NCBI GenBank assembly: GCA_934163035.1 | Contig: CAKPJX010000011.1 | Coordinates: 1-46,133, forward strand | Length of the DNA stretch: 46,133 nucleotides | Source of the DNA: an uncultured Bacilli bacterium | Lineage (GTDB): Bacteria; Bacillota_I; Bacilli_A; RF39; UBA660 | Reading direction: 5' to 3' | Part shown: one piece after another, positions 1 to 8,519 of the stretch | How positions within the stretch are numbered: the first letter of the stretch is position 1 | How the letters are laid out: every line of letters begins with the position of its first letter | Made by a program: the position numbers and the translations under genes | Notes under the pieces: generated by a model | The model's input: the letters and a program-made list of their open reading frames with translations, nothing else | The model's database searches: none | What the model was told of the DNA's origin: nothing

Positions 1-48
1 GCCACTTAACGCCGACGATAGTGATAGCTAAAATAGGAAGTTGCCAAG
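1..48 (+). rRNA. rrf: 5S ribosomal RNA, 3' part only
   Basis: The first 48 bases are much richer in G and C than the rest and match the end of a bacterial 5S rRNA. GCCGACGATAGT resembles the conserved segment after the AAGC(N)UUAACGCC arm, and AGGAAGTTGCCAAG resembles the closing 3' strand of helix I. The 5' part lies outside the window. A hairpin terminator follows within 25 bases, so an rRNA operon ends here. Identification is by recognition of conserved 5S segments; the exact 3' end is estimated. Confidence 0.85.
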
Positions 49-69
49 AATTTTTTTTGTATATAGAAG

Positions 70-96
70 CAAATAGAGAAACTATTTGTTTTTTTT
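70..96 (+). terminator. Rho-independent terminator of the rRNA operon
   Basis: A perfect 7-bp stem (CAAATAG pairing with CTATTTG, 5-base loop) is followed directly by eight T residues. It sits just after the 5S end and before the tldD promoter. Confidence 0.85.
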
Positions 97-119
97 ATGT
101 TTCTTTAATTATTTAGACA

Positions 120-148
120 TATACACCTATATAAAATGATGGTATAAT
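120..148 (+). promoter_or_regulatory. Probable tldD promoter
   Basis: A perfect TATAAT box at 143-148 lies about 25 bases before the tldD start. The hexamer 17 bp upstream, TATACA at 120-125, matches the -35 consensus at four of six positions. The box is clear; the -35 is weak. Confidence 0.55.
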
Positions 149-173
149 ACTTTCAGAAAGGAAAGAAGATAGC

Positions 174-1547
174 ATGAATAAAAAAAATTTAGAAGAGTTG
201 TTAAATTATGCAATTTCAACAGGTGCTGATTTTGCCGAAATATATATTGAAGACTCAACAGAAACATCATATAGGGTACTTGACAGTAAACTTGATTCAA
301 TTTTAACATCAAACAGTAGAGGTATAGGAGTAAGAATTTCAAAAAATGAAGAAGTATATTATGCATCAACAAATATCATAACCAAAAAAAAGATAAAGGA
401 ATTGATAAAAAGTATTATTGCTAATATTAATGGTAAATCAGATAGAACTGTTAAATTATCAAGAAAAAACTCCAGCTATCCAAAAATTCTAAAATCTCAT
501 AAAGATTTTTCAATCGATTTAAAAAAAGAAAAACTATTAGAATATGACACTGTGGCTAGAAAACAATCAAAACTAATAACACAAGTTTCAGCTTCTTTTA
601 TTGAAATTGACAAAAATTATACTATTGCTAACAGCAATGGGAAATATATAAGCAGTGGACAAACATTAACACGCGTTATAGCAGTTATGTATGCTGAAAG
701 AAATGGACAAAAAGCTCGTCAACTTACATATGAAGGTGCTGCTAAAGGATATGAAATATTAGACGACATTGACTTTGTTTCAGAGATTACTGAGACTGCA
801 AAAAAAGCTGTTGAAAAGCTTGATGCCAAAGATTTTAAAGGCGGCTTATTACCAGTAGTTATTAATAATGGATTTGGAGCAGTAATATTTCATGAGGCTT
901 GTGGACATGGCCTTGAAGCAACATCTGTGTCAACCAAAAGTTCTGTCTTCTCTAACGATTTAGGAAAAAAAGTTGCTAGTGAAAAAGTTACTTTAATAGA
1001 TGATGGTACAATAGAAGGATGCTGGGGAAGCAATATTTTTGATGACGAAGGAGAAAAAACAAAAAAAAACGTATTAATAGAAAATGGCATTTTAAAAAGC
1101 TATTTAGTTGATTCATTGAATAGTAATAAAATGAGTCATATTTCAAATGGATGTGGTAGGAGAGAAAATTACCAATATGCACCAACTTCAAGAATGAGTA
1201 ATACATACTTGGCACCTGGAAACGATAAAATTGAGGACATGATTAAGAGCATAAAATTAGGCGTTTATTGTGAACAAATGAGTGGAGGAGTGGTTGAGCC
1301 TTCAACTGGAGAATTTAATTTTGCAGTTGAAACAGCTTGGTTAATAGAAAATGGGAAAATATCCCATAGAATAAAAGGTATTACGTTAATAGGAAATAGT
1401 AAAGAAATATTAAAGAATGTAGAGATGGTCTCTTCAGACTTAAAACTGCAATCAGGATTTTGTGGAAGTAAAAGTGGTATGATTCCAGTAACAGTTGGTG
1501 AACCAACGATTAAAGTGTCAAGCATACTAGTAGGAGGTAAAGAATAA
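174..1547 (+). CDS. tldD: TldD family metalloprotease
   Basis: A 457-residue protein of the usual length for TldD, the active subunit of the TldD/TldE (PmbA) protease. In other bacteria that protease trims peptides such as microcin B17 precursor and degrades unfolded peptides. The zinc site HEACGH is at residues 240-245, matching the HExxxH motif of the family, and the C-terminal half keeps the conserved glycine-rich sheet regions (for example around GGVVEPSTGEF). AAAGGAA precedes the ATG. The stop codon shares one base with the start of the downstream partner gene, so the two are very likely translated together. Nothing nearby looks like a dedicated peptide substrate. The identification is strong; the cellular substrate is unknown. 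Confidence 0.93.
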   Translation: MNKKNLEELLNYAISTGADFAEIYIEDSTETSYRVLDSKLDSILTSNSRGIGVRISKNEEVYYASTNIITKKKIKELIKSIIANINGKSDRTVKLSRKNSSYPKILKSHKDFSIDLKKEKLLEYDTVARKQSKLITQVSASFIEIDKNYTIANSNGKYISSGQTLTRVIAVMYAERNGQKARQLTYEGAAKGYEILDDIDFVSEITETAKKAVEKLDAKDFKGGLLPVVINNGFGAVIFHEACGHGLEATSVSTKSSVFSNDLGKKVASEKVTLIDDGTIEGCWGSNIFDDEGEKTKKNVLIENGILKSYLVDSLNSNKMSHISNGCGRRENYQYAPTSRMSNTYLAPGNDKIEDMIKSIKLGVYCEQMSGGVVEPSTGEFNFAVETAWLIENGKISHRIKGITLIGNSKEILKNVEMVSSDLKLQSGFCGSKSGMIPVTVGEPTIKVSSILVGGKE

Positions 1548-2827
1548 TGAAATATAATGAGTTTCTTCTTATCGCAAGCCAGAATCAGATTACTAATATC
1601 CAGATTGCAGAAACGTCCTTAAATGATGTTAACATTAATACAAAAAATGGAAAATTGAGTGATTATAATATTTCAAGTACAAAAGAGTACAGTATAAAAG
1701 CAGAATACAAAGGTAAAACAGTAAAAATATCAACTCAATATTTAGATGAGAGCATAATAGATTTAATTAAGATTAAAAGTGAATATACAGATAGTAATTA
1801 TCAAGATATGTATTTGACAGATACATCAAATAATAATCATGAAAAGCTAGCAGAATTACCAAACCCAAATAGCATCATAAGTAGATTATATGATGCAGAT
1901 TATTTTAGGACAAAAAACAAATATATAAAAGAATTAAATCTATATTTTGAAGAAGAAAATAAAGTTGTAAGAATAATTAACTCAAACGGAGTAGATATAG
2001 CAACATCATCACATTTATATGAATTATCAATAGAACTTGTTTTAAAAGATAAAACTACAATTAGTGATTATAAAACATATATAGTAACAGATTATGATGC
2101 ATTAGACATAGAAAAAAGTATAAATGATCTATATACAGAATCGGTTAAGATGTTAAAAAAAGACCAACTTGAAACAAAAAAATATGATATAGTTTTATCC
2201 AAAAAAGTCTCATCAAATATACTTTCTAGTATTATACCAATGCTTTCATCAGCAAACATTAGACAAAAAACGTCATGTTTACAAGATAAATTAAATAAAA
2301 AAATATTTTCTTCAAAAATGAGCATTGTTGAAGATCCAACAAATAAAAAATATCCGGGCTACTCAAAATTTGATATTGAAGGAACTAAAACATATAAAAA
2401 AGTTATAGTCGAAAATGGTATGTTAAAATCTTATTTATATGACATAAAAGAAGCTAAACAACAGGATATAGAATCAACAGGAAATAACTATGGTGGAATA
2501 GATACGAGAAATATGTACATATTACCAGGAGAATTATCAAAGGAAGAAATTCTTCGAAAGTTAAACAATGGACTATATATTACAGATTATATGGGAGCAA
2601 TGAGTTCATCAATAGATACTAATACTGGAAATATTTCATTACAAATATTTGGATTAATAGTGGAAGATGGCAAAATAAAAAATGGTTTTGAAGCATGTAT
2701 AATGACAACCAGCATTTTTGAACTATTTTCAAATGTTGAGGAGATTGGAAAAAATATAGAGTTTTCAAGGTTATCATCAGCTTCACCAGAACTACTTATT
2801 AAAAATATTTCAATTGCAGCAAGTTAA
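1547..2827 (+). CDS. pmbA: TldE/PmbA family protein, partner of TldD
   Basis: A 426-residue homologue of TldE/PmbA. It has the same overall fold as the preceding TldD but no HExxxH zinc motif, as expected for the non-catalytic partner that completes the peptide chamber. Family-type segments are visible in the C-terminal half (NNYGGIDTRNMYILPG, then DTNTGNISLQIFGLIVEDGK), where TldD has its glycine-rich sheet. The ATG overlaps the tldD stop by one base, indicating translational coupling. A terminator follows, so tldD-pmbA is a two-gene operon. Confidence 0.9.
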   Translation: MKYNEFLLIASQNQITNIQIAETSLNDVNINTKNGKLSDYNISSTKEYSIKAEYKGKTVKISTQYLDESIIDLIKIKSEYTDSNYQDMYLTDTSNNNHEKLAELPNPNSIISRLYDADYFRTKNKYIKELNLYFEEENKVVRIINSNGVDIATSSHLYELSIELVLKDKTTISDYKTYIVTDYDALDIEKSINDLYTESVKMLKKDQLETKKYDIVLSKKVSSNILSSIIPMLSSANIRQKTSCLQDKLNKKIFSSKMSIVEDPTNKKYPGYSKFDIEGTKTYKKVIVENGMLKSYLYDIKEAKQQDIESTGNNYGGIDTRNMYILPGELSKEEILRKLNNGLYITDYMGAMSSSIDTNTGNISLQIFGLIVEDGKIKNGFEACIMTTSIFELFSNVEEIGKNIEFSRLSSASPELLIKNISIAAS

Positions 2828-2853
2828 TTGACACAAAAGTACTAAAAAAACTG

Positions 2854-2880
2854 AAAAGAGTTGTACAACTCTTTTTTTTT
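2854..2880 (+). terminator. Terminator after tldD-pmbA
   Basis: AAAAGAGTT pairs with AACTCTTTT across a GTAC loop, and a long T run follows. It separates the protease pair from the t6A gene cluster. Confidence 0.85.
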
Positions 2881-2910
2881 GATTATAATTAAAAGTGGGT
2901 GATATAAGAA

Positions 2911-3369
2911 ATGGATTATAAAGTAACAACATATTCAGAAGAAGAAACAATAAACTTAGCACAAAATATTGAATCAGAAAAATTTCCCAATATGGTTATA
3001 TGCTTGCAAGGAGATTTAGGTAGTGGAAAAACTGTCTTTACTAAAGGCTTTGCAAGAGCTATGGAAATAGAAGAAGAGGTAACTTCGCCTACATTTAATA
3101 TTATAAAAGAATATACATCTGGTGAAATACCATTATATCATATGGACGTATATAGATTAGATGGAAAACTTGGAGACTTAGATATTGAAGAGTATTATAC
3201 AAAAAAGGGTGTAACTATAATTGAATGGTCAGATATGATTGAGCAATATCTACCTAATAATAGATTAGATATAAAAATTAAAATTTCAAGTGAAGATGAG
3301 GACAAAAGAATAATAATAATTACGCCTCATGGTAAAAAATATGAAGAACTATGCGAGGCTGTTTTATGA
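2911..3369 (+). CDS. tsaE: tRNA t6A biosynthesis ATPase TsaE
   Basis: A 152-residue P-loop protein with Walker A sequence GDLGSGKT near residue 32, followed by VTSPTFNIIKEY (switch I-like) and YHMDVYRLDG, all typical of TsaE. TsaE hydrolyses ATP within the TsaB-TsaD-TsaE complex that places threonylcarbamoyl on A37 of ANN-decoding tRNAs. The length is normal. It opens the cluster tsaE-tsaB-rimI-tsaD, and its last bases overlap the tsaB start (ATGA). TATAAT at 2884-2889 and a GGGTG ribosome site precede the ATG, suggesting an own promoter with a short leader. Confidence 0.94.
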   Translation: MDYKVTTYSEEETINLAQNIESEKFPNMVICLQGDLGSGKTVFTKGFARAMEIEEEVTSPTFNIIKEYTSGEIPLYHMDVYRLDGKLGDLDIEEYYTKKGVTIIEWSDMIEQYLPNNRLDIKIKISSEDEDKRIIIITPHGKKYEELCEAVL

Positions 3370-4001
3370 GAATTCTATATATAGATACCACATCAAGCTA
3401 TCTATATTCTGCTATAATGGATGATAATGAAATCGTCAGTGAAGTAAAGGAAAAGCTAGAGCATGAATTATCTGAAAAAGCATTACCAAAAATAGTGGAA
3501 ATGTTTAATAATGAAAAACTTGATCCAAAATCGATAGAAAAAATAATAGTGGTTAATGGGCCAGGATCTTTTACAGGAATCAGAATTGGTGTAACAATTG
3601 CAAAAGTTTATGCTTGGAGTTTAAACATTCCTATTACAACGGTATTGTCTTTAGAAGCAATGACACTATCATCTAATAAGAACTGTTATCATGTACCAGT
3701 AATAAATGCTAGAAGAGAAAAGGTTTTTGCTGCAATATATGATGAAAAGAATAATGAAATTCTAAAACCTCAACATATTGATATAAAAAAGCTAGAGGAA
3801 GAATTGGAAAAGATTCCTAATTACGTAATAATAACGAATGACGATATAGATATTCGTGGCGAAAAAGAGAAATATGATCCTGATATTAAAAGAATTATAG
3901 AATCATATAAAAATAAGAAAACAATAAATCCACATGCAGTAAATCCAGAATATTTAAAACTAACGGAAGCTGAAGAAAACAAAAATGATAGTAGAATATA
4001 A
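3366..4001 (+). CDS. tsaB: tRNA t6A biosynthesis scaffold TsaB
   Basis: A 211-residue ASKHA-fold protein starting MRILYIDTTSSY, with the family segment VNGPGSFTGIRIGV. TsaB is the non-catalytic relative of TsaD and dimerises with it in t6A synthesis. I chose the ATG at 3366, which overlaps the tsaE stop as ATGA; a start 15 bases earlier would add five residues ahead of the conserved MRILYIDT beginning. The 3' end overlaps rimI by 17 bases, so the cluster is tightly coupled. Confidence 0.92.
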   Translation: MRILYIDTTSSYLYSAIMDDNEIVSEVKEKLEHELSEKALPKIVEMFNNEKLDPKSIEKIIVVNGPGSFTGIRIGVTIAKVYAWSLNIPITTVLSLEAMTLSSNKNCYHVPVINARREKVFAAIYDEKNNEILKPQHIDIKKLEEELEKIPNYVIITNDDIDIRGEKEKYDPDIKRIIESYKNKKTINPHAVNPEYLKLTEAEENKNDSRI

Positions 4002-4389
4002 TGAAACATTAGAAGGGTACTTAAATGAAAATTTATTATCAAAGAATAAAGTCAATTTAGAATTAAAAAACAATCCGTTTGGAAAGTATTTATTATATAT
4101 TGAAAATAATAAGCTTATCGGATATATATATTATAGTGACATCTATGAAAGAGCAGAAATTAATTATTTTGAAATAAAAGTTAATAACAGAAACTGTGGA
4201 AAAGGAAAAAGATTACTAAAAGAATTTATTAAACTTGTTAATAAAGATATAACACTAGAAGTGAATATCAAAAATATAGCAGCCATAAAGGTATATGAAG
4301 AATGTGGTTTTATAAGAAATAGCATTAGAAAAGGCTACTATAATGGTATTGATGGAATTTTAATGGAAAGAAAATTAAAGAGAGAGTGA
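3985..4389 (+). CDS. rimI: Ribosomal-protein-alanine N-acetyltransferase (GNAT)
   Basis: A 134-residue single-domain GNAT acetyltransferase. Strand beta-4 (AEINYFEIKV), the acetyl-CoA loop (NRNCGKGKRLL, a variant of the Q/RxxGxG/A signature) and the late segment NIAAIKVYEECGFIRNSIRKGYY are all recognisable. Position between tsaB and tsaD is the classic location of RimI, which acetylates the N terminus of ribosomal protein S18 in E. coli. It overlaps tsaB by 17 bases. The function is inferred from family plus neighbourhood; a different protein target is possible. Confidence 0.85.
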   Translation: MIVEYNETLEGYLNENLLSKNKVNLELKNNPFGKYLLYIENNKLIGYIYYSDIYERAEINYFEIKVNNRNCGKGKRLLKEFIKLVNKDITLEVNIKNIAAIKVYEECGFIRNSIRKGYYNGIDGILMERKLKRE

Positions 4390-4394
4390 AGTAT

Positions 4395-5399
4395 ATGAAG
4401 GACTTGTATATATTAGGTATTGAAAGTAGTTGTGATGAAACAAGTGCTTCAATAGTAAAAAATGGAACAGATGAAATTGCAACTGTTACATCATCACAAA
4501 TAGATGTACATAAAGAATATGGTGGTGTTGTTCCAGAAATAGCAAGTAGACACCATGTTAAAAATATAACAATAGTATTAGAAGAGTGCTTAAACAAAGC
4601 TAATATGAAAATGGAAGATATAGATGCCATTGCTATAACATATGGACCAGGTTTAATTGGATCACTATTAATAGGATTGGAAGCTGCTAAAACCCTTTCT
4701 TTTATATATAATAAACCATTGGTTCCAGTGCATCATATAGCAGGACATATATATGCTAATAGCCTTGTAAAAGAAATGCAATTTCCTTTATTAGCAATAG
4801 TTGTGAGTGGTGGTCATACAGAATTAATTGAAATGAAAGAACACTATAGTTTTCAAAAATTAGGTGGAACATTAGATGATGCTATAGGAGAATGCTATGA
4901 TAAGGTAGCAAGAATTATAGGACTAGAATATCCAGGCGGACCAAAGTTGGATAAAATGGCTCTAATTGGAGAGAAAACATATAAATTACCAATACCACTA
5001 CAAGATAATACATATAATTTTTCATTCAGTGGCCTTAAAAGTGCCGTAATAAATTTAGCACATAATGAAAAGCAAAAAGGTAATGAAATAATAAAAGAAA
5101 ATCTAGCTGCATCTTTTCAAAGTGTTGCAGTAGAATCTATAGTCTCAAAAGCAAAAAAGGCTATAATAGATAAGAAAATAAAGAATGTCATTGTAGCAGG
5201 TGGGGTTGCCGCTAATCAAGGATTAAGAAATGAAATTACAAAGCTAACAAAAGAATTAAATGTAGAATTAATAATTCCTCCAATTAAGTATTGTACTGAT
5301 AATGCTGCAATGATTGCTGCTGCCGGATATTATGCATATAAAAAGGGGAGAATAGCAAATTTTAGTTTAAATTCAAAATCACAAGACAAATTAATATAA
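4395..5399 (+). CDS. tsaD: tRNA t6A threonylcarbamoyltransferase TsaD
   Basis: A 334-residue TsaD (Gcp/Kae1 family), beginning ILGIESSCDETSASIV. The metal-binding histidines sit in HHIAGHIYAN, the nucleotide site in VVSGGHTEL and GGTLDDAIGE, and the late segment is VAGGVAANQGLR. It catalyses transfer of threonylcarbamoyl to A37 of tRNA. I preferred the ATG at 4395, about ten bases after the GAGAGAG ribosome site, to an in-frame GTG at 4386 that lies almost on that site. It is the last gene of the cluster and is followed by a terminator. Confidence 0.94.
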   Translation: MKDLYILGIESSCDETSASIVKNGTDEIATVTSSQIDVHKEYGGVVPEIASRHHVKNITIVLEECLNKANMKMEDIDAIAITYGPGLIGSLLIGLEAAKTLSFIYNKPLVPVHHIAGHIYANSLVKEMQFPLLAIVVSGGHTELIEMKEHYSFQKLGGTLDDAIGECYDKVARIIGLEYPGGPKLDKMALIGEKTYKLPIPLQDNTYNFSFSGLKSAVINLAHNEKQKGNEIIKENLAASFQSVAVESIVSKAKKAIIDKKIKNVIVAGGVAANQGLRNEITKLTKELNVELIIPPIKYCTDNAAMIAAAGYYAYKKGRIANFSLNSKSQDKLI

Positions 5400-5400
5400 G

Positions 5401-5418
5401 AGACCACTAGGTCTTTTT
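5401..5418 (+). terminator. Short terminator after tsaD
   Basis: AGACC pairs with GGTCT across a four-base loop and is followed by TTTT and a T-rich stretch. The stem is only 5 bp, so efficiency is uncertain. Confidence 0.65.
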
Positions 5419-5522
5419 AATTTTATTCAGTAAAAAGATGTAAATTAAAAAATTATCTAAAACATTAATATAAAAAAATAGTATAAATATGTTATAATTA
5501 CTATAATAAGGAGACTAGTGTG

Positions 5523-6677
5523 ATGATAAATAGAGTTATATTAAATGAAAGATCATATTTCGGAAGAGGTGCAAGGAAAAAAGCATTGGACGAACTTAAA
5601 GAACGCGAATTAAAGAGAATATTAATTGTTACCGATCACAATTTAGTAAGAGAAGGCATAGTAGATATGGTAACAAAGAATTTTGATCGGACTACAGGTA
5701 TATCATATCTTGTATTTGACAATGTAAAAGAAAATCCAACGTCATCAATAATAAAAGAGGGAGTGGAAGTAGCTAAACATCATGGTAGTGATGCAATTGT
5801 TGCCATAGGTGGTGGTAGTACAATTGATACTGCAAAGGCTATAGGTATAATTTTAACTAATCCAGAATTTGAAAATGTTATAAGTTTAGAAAATAGTAGT
5901 ACAAAAAATAAATCACTACCAATAATAGCTATACCAACAACTTCTGGAACAGCAGCAGAAGTTACAATAAATTACGTAATTACTGATGAAAAGAGAGTTA
6001 AAAAAATGGTATGCATAGATCCAAATGACATCCCATCAGTAGCGATAATTGACCCAGATTTAATGGAAAAAATGCCAACTACAATAGCTGCAACAACGGG
6101 TATGGATGCACTAACACATGCCATAGAAGGGTATATTACAAAAAATGCTTGGCTAATACCTGATATGTTTCACATAAATGCTATGTCAATTATATATAAG
6201 AATCTAGAAAAAGCAGTAGTGAACAAGGAGCCAAAGGCAATAGAAAAGATAGCCTATGCACAGTATATTGCCGGCATGGGATTTTCAAATGTAGGATTAG
6301 GAATAACACATTCATTGGCACATTCTTTAGGAGCATATTATGACACTCCACATGGACTTGCAAATGCCATACTTTTACCACATGTTCTAAAGTTTAATGG
6401 TGAAGAATGTCCAGAACTAGTTAGAAATATAGGAAATGCATTTGGATTAGATATGAAAAACTTAAGTGATAATGAAATTATTGATAAGGTAGTAGATGCA
6501 ATTAAACAAATAGAGGAAAAAATAGGCATACCTAAAAATTTAGAAGAAATAGGTATTTCAAAGGAAATGATTCCAACTTTAGCTAAACAAGCAATAAATG
6601 ATGTTTGCACATCAGGAAATCCAAGAGAAACTACTATCAAAGATTTAGTAGATATATATGAAAAAGCATATAAATGA
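5523..6677 (+). CDS. Iron-containing alcohol dehydrogenase
   Basis: A 384-residue protein of the group III (iron-dependent) alcohol dehydrogenase family. The dinucleotide site GGGSTIDTAKA is near residue 95, and the metal ligands lie in DALTHAIEGY and in HSLAHSLGAYYDTPHG. It should interconvert an alcohol and an aldehyde with NAD(P)H; the substrate cannot be told from sequence. AAGGAG at 5508-5513 suits the ATG at 5523 (a GTG three bases earlier is the alternative). A TATAAT box is at 5493-5498. The FIST gene follows 13 bases after the stop, so the two are probably cotranscribed. Confidence 0.9.
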   Translation: MINRVILNERSYFGRGARKKALDELKERELKRILIVTDHNLVREGIVDMVTKNFDRTTGISYLVFDNVKENPTSSIIKEGVEVAKHHGSDAIVAIGGGSTIDTAKAIGIILTNPEFENVISLENSSTKNKSLPIIAIPTTSGTAAEVTINYVITDEKRVKKMVCIDPNDIPSVAIIDPDLMEKMPTTIAATTGMDALTHAIEGYITKNAWLIPDMFHINAMSIIYKNLEKAVVNKEPKAIEKIAYAQYIAGMGFSNVGLGITHSLAHSLGAYYDTPHGLANAILLPHVLKFNGEECPELVRNIGNAFGLDMKNLSDNEIIDKVVDAIKQIEEKIGIPKNLEEIGISKEMIPTLAKQAINDVCTSGNPRETTIKDLVDIYEKAYK

Positions 6678-6690
6678 GAGGTGACAGTAA

Positions 6691-7878
6691 ATGCTAAAAG
6701 CAAAAGTAAGTTATAGTATAGATAATGATAGCTTTCATGCTGGTGAAAGTGTTTCAAAAGAAATAAGCAAAAATCTAAAAAATCAAAACATTACATTTGT
6801 ATATTTTTCAGAAAAAGATGATCCAGAAGAGATAATAAGTGGTTTACGTGAAAATATAAAAGGTAACATAATTGGTTGTACAAGTAGTAAAGGAATAATA
6901 GTACCCGATGGATATATTACATCTGATAAAGGCTATGTAGGTGCAATGTCTTTTGATGACAAAAATATGTCTATTGGAGTAGCCTGCCATGAATCAGGAA
7001 AGGATCCAAGAAATATAGGAAGAAAAGTTGCAATAGCAGCTGTTGAAAATGCAAAAACAACTAGAGCACCAGCATATTTTTATATGATCGCTAGTCCCAA
7101 AGAAGAAGAAGAATACCTAATGGGAATACAAGATGTAATAGGAAGAGTTCCAATGTTTGGAGGTAGTGCCTCAGATGATGAAATAGATGGGAATTGGAAA
7201 ATAATATGTAATGATAAAGCAATTTCTGATGGCTTAGCAGTAGCATTTTTCTACACTGACAATGAGATAGTAACAAAATTTACTGGAGCATATAGGGAAA
7301 CAAATAATATAGGGCTAATAACAGAAGTAAAGAATGACAGGACCTTAGTTAGTATAGATGGCATTTCAGCTCTAAGAAAATATGCAAATTGGATAAATGT
7401 TTCTCCAAATAGTCTGAAAGATAAAAGTCTATTAAAAGCTTCTACAACAAAACCGTTGGGTATAAAAGATCCACTAGGAAATCTTACAATTATTAGACAC
7501 CCAATGTTTGGAAATGATATGGGAACTAAAACAACTTCCGATGACACCATAACATTGGGAAATAAAGTTGTACCAGGAACAGCAATAATTCAACTAGAAT
7601 CAACTGTGGATGAATTGATTGATTCAACAGGAGAAACATTAAAAGAGTTAAGAAGAACAATATATACAGAACCAGCAGCATATATTCTAATTCATTGTAG
7701 TGGCAGAAAGTTAGCCATTGGTGATAGAATAGATGAGGTATATAAGCAAATTATCAAAGAAGCAAAAGGGATTCCATTTATCATGCCATTTACATTTGGA
7801 GAATATGGTTATGATGAACACTCAAGTAATATATGTGGTGGATTAATGCTATCATTCACAGCTTTTGGTCAAGATTAA
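6691..7878 (+). CDS. Stand-alone FIST-domain sensory protein
   Basis: A 395-residue cytoplasmic protein made only of FIST_N (about residues 25-220) and FIST_C (about 225-375) domains. The hallmark segment VPMFGGSASDD is present, and GCTSSKGI lies earlier. FIST domains are thought to bind small ligands such as amino acids and are usually fused to signalling outputs, but no kinase, cyclase or methyl-accepting domain is attached here. It follows the alcohol dehydrogenase by 13 bases with a GAGGTGA ribosome site, suggesting a shared operon. What it senses and whom it tells are unknown. Confidence 0.82.
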   Translation: MLKAKVSYSIDNDSFHAGESVSKEISKNLKNQNITFVYFSEKDDPEEIISGLRENIKGNIIGCTSSKGIIVPDGYITSDKGYVGAMSFDDKNMSIGVACHESGKDPRNIGRKVAIAAVENAKTTRAPAYFYMIASPKEEEEYLMGIQDVIGRVPMFGGSASDDEIDGNWKIICNDKAISDGLAVAFFYTDNEIVTKFTGAYRETNNIGLITEVKNDRTLVSIDGISALRKYANWINVSPNSLKDKSLLKASTTKPLGIKDPLGNLTIIRHPMFGNDMGTKTTSDDTITLGNKVVPGTAIIQLESTVDELIDSTGETLKELRRTIYTEPAAYILIHCSGRKLAIGDRIDEVYKQIIKEAKGIPFIMPFTFGEYGYDEHSSNICGGLMLSFTAFGQD

Positions 7879-7999
7879 ACAGATATATTAGTACAACAAA
7901 TTAGCATTTTAACAAAATAGATCCATACCAAAATATTTAAGTCCTAGTGTTATTATTACGACGTAAAAACACTATTATAGACAAAATATATAAATTATA

Positions 8000-8032
8000 A
8001 ATGATCAGTACACAAGAAACTGATCATTTTTT
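8000..8032 (+). terminator. Terminator downstream of the FIST gene
   Basis: A perfect 10-bp stem (AATGATCAGT with ACTGATCATT) with a 9-base loop is followed by TTTTTT. It closes the dehydrogenase-FIST operon about 120 bases after its stop. Confidence 0.85.
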
Positions 8033-8095
8033 ATCTTATAGGAAAGTTTAAAGTAAGAAAATAAATAAATAATAGGTAAAATAAAAATATCAAGC

Positions 8096-8399
8096 ATGCA
8101 AAAAGCATCTTGGTGTTTTAAGAAAAATGATTTTGACTTATTAAAGCAAACTTTAAATAAGCAAAATACTAATATTTTATCATTATATGAAAACCTTTAT
8201 TAAAACATTATTAGAATTTCTACCACATATTAAAAATACTTTTAATAATAGTTATCATAATGGTTTTATTGAAGGTAATAATAACTTTATTAAAGTAATT
8301 AAGAGAATAGCATTTGGATTCAGATCTTTTAGAATATTTAAAGCTAGAATAATGATATGCAAAGGATTAATTAAAATTAAAAAAATAGCTAATGCATAA
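8096..8399 (+). pseudogene. ISL3-type transposase remnant
   Basis: The end of a DDE transposase of the ISL3 family is recognisable in the frame at 8187-8399: NGFIEGNNNFIKVIKRIAFG followed by FRSFRIFKARI, the usual C-terminal signature. Upstream, another frame from about 8096 reads QKASWCFKKNDFDLLKQ before a stop at about 8200. This looks like the adjoining part of the same protein after a frameshift. Most of the transposase is missing, so this is a decayed insertion sequence and not an active gene. The remainder of 7879-8519 holds only the terminator upstream and a hairpin downstream. Confidence 0.75.
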
Positions 8400-8417
8400 T
8401 TGCATCAGCTACATAAA

Positions 8418-8460
8418 TAATTATCACTTTTTTGTGTCTAGACACTATTTGATAATTATC
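8418..8460. repeat. Palindromic hairpin after the IS remnant
   Basis: ATAATTATCA (8418-8427) and TGATAATTAT (8451-8460) form a perfect 10-bp inverted repeat. Nested inside is the palindrome GTGTCTAGACAC at 8435-8446. The structure sits right after the ISL3-type transposase remnant and is probably part of the old insertion sequence end or its terminator. Confidence 0.6.
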
Positions 8461-8519
8461 ATATTAAGTACTATTCTTTATTTAAAAAATATAATTAAAT
8501 TAGAAATTATCGTATTACA

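Noticed and set aside
8187..8399. A separate 70-residue gene
   Set aside because: The sequence is the C-terminal signature of an ISL3-type transposase with the rest missing or in another frame, so it is a remnant.
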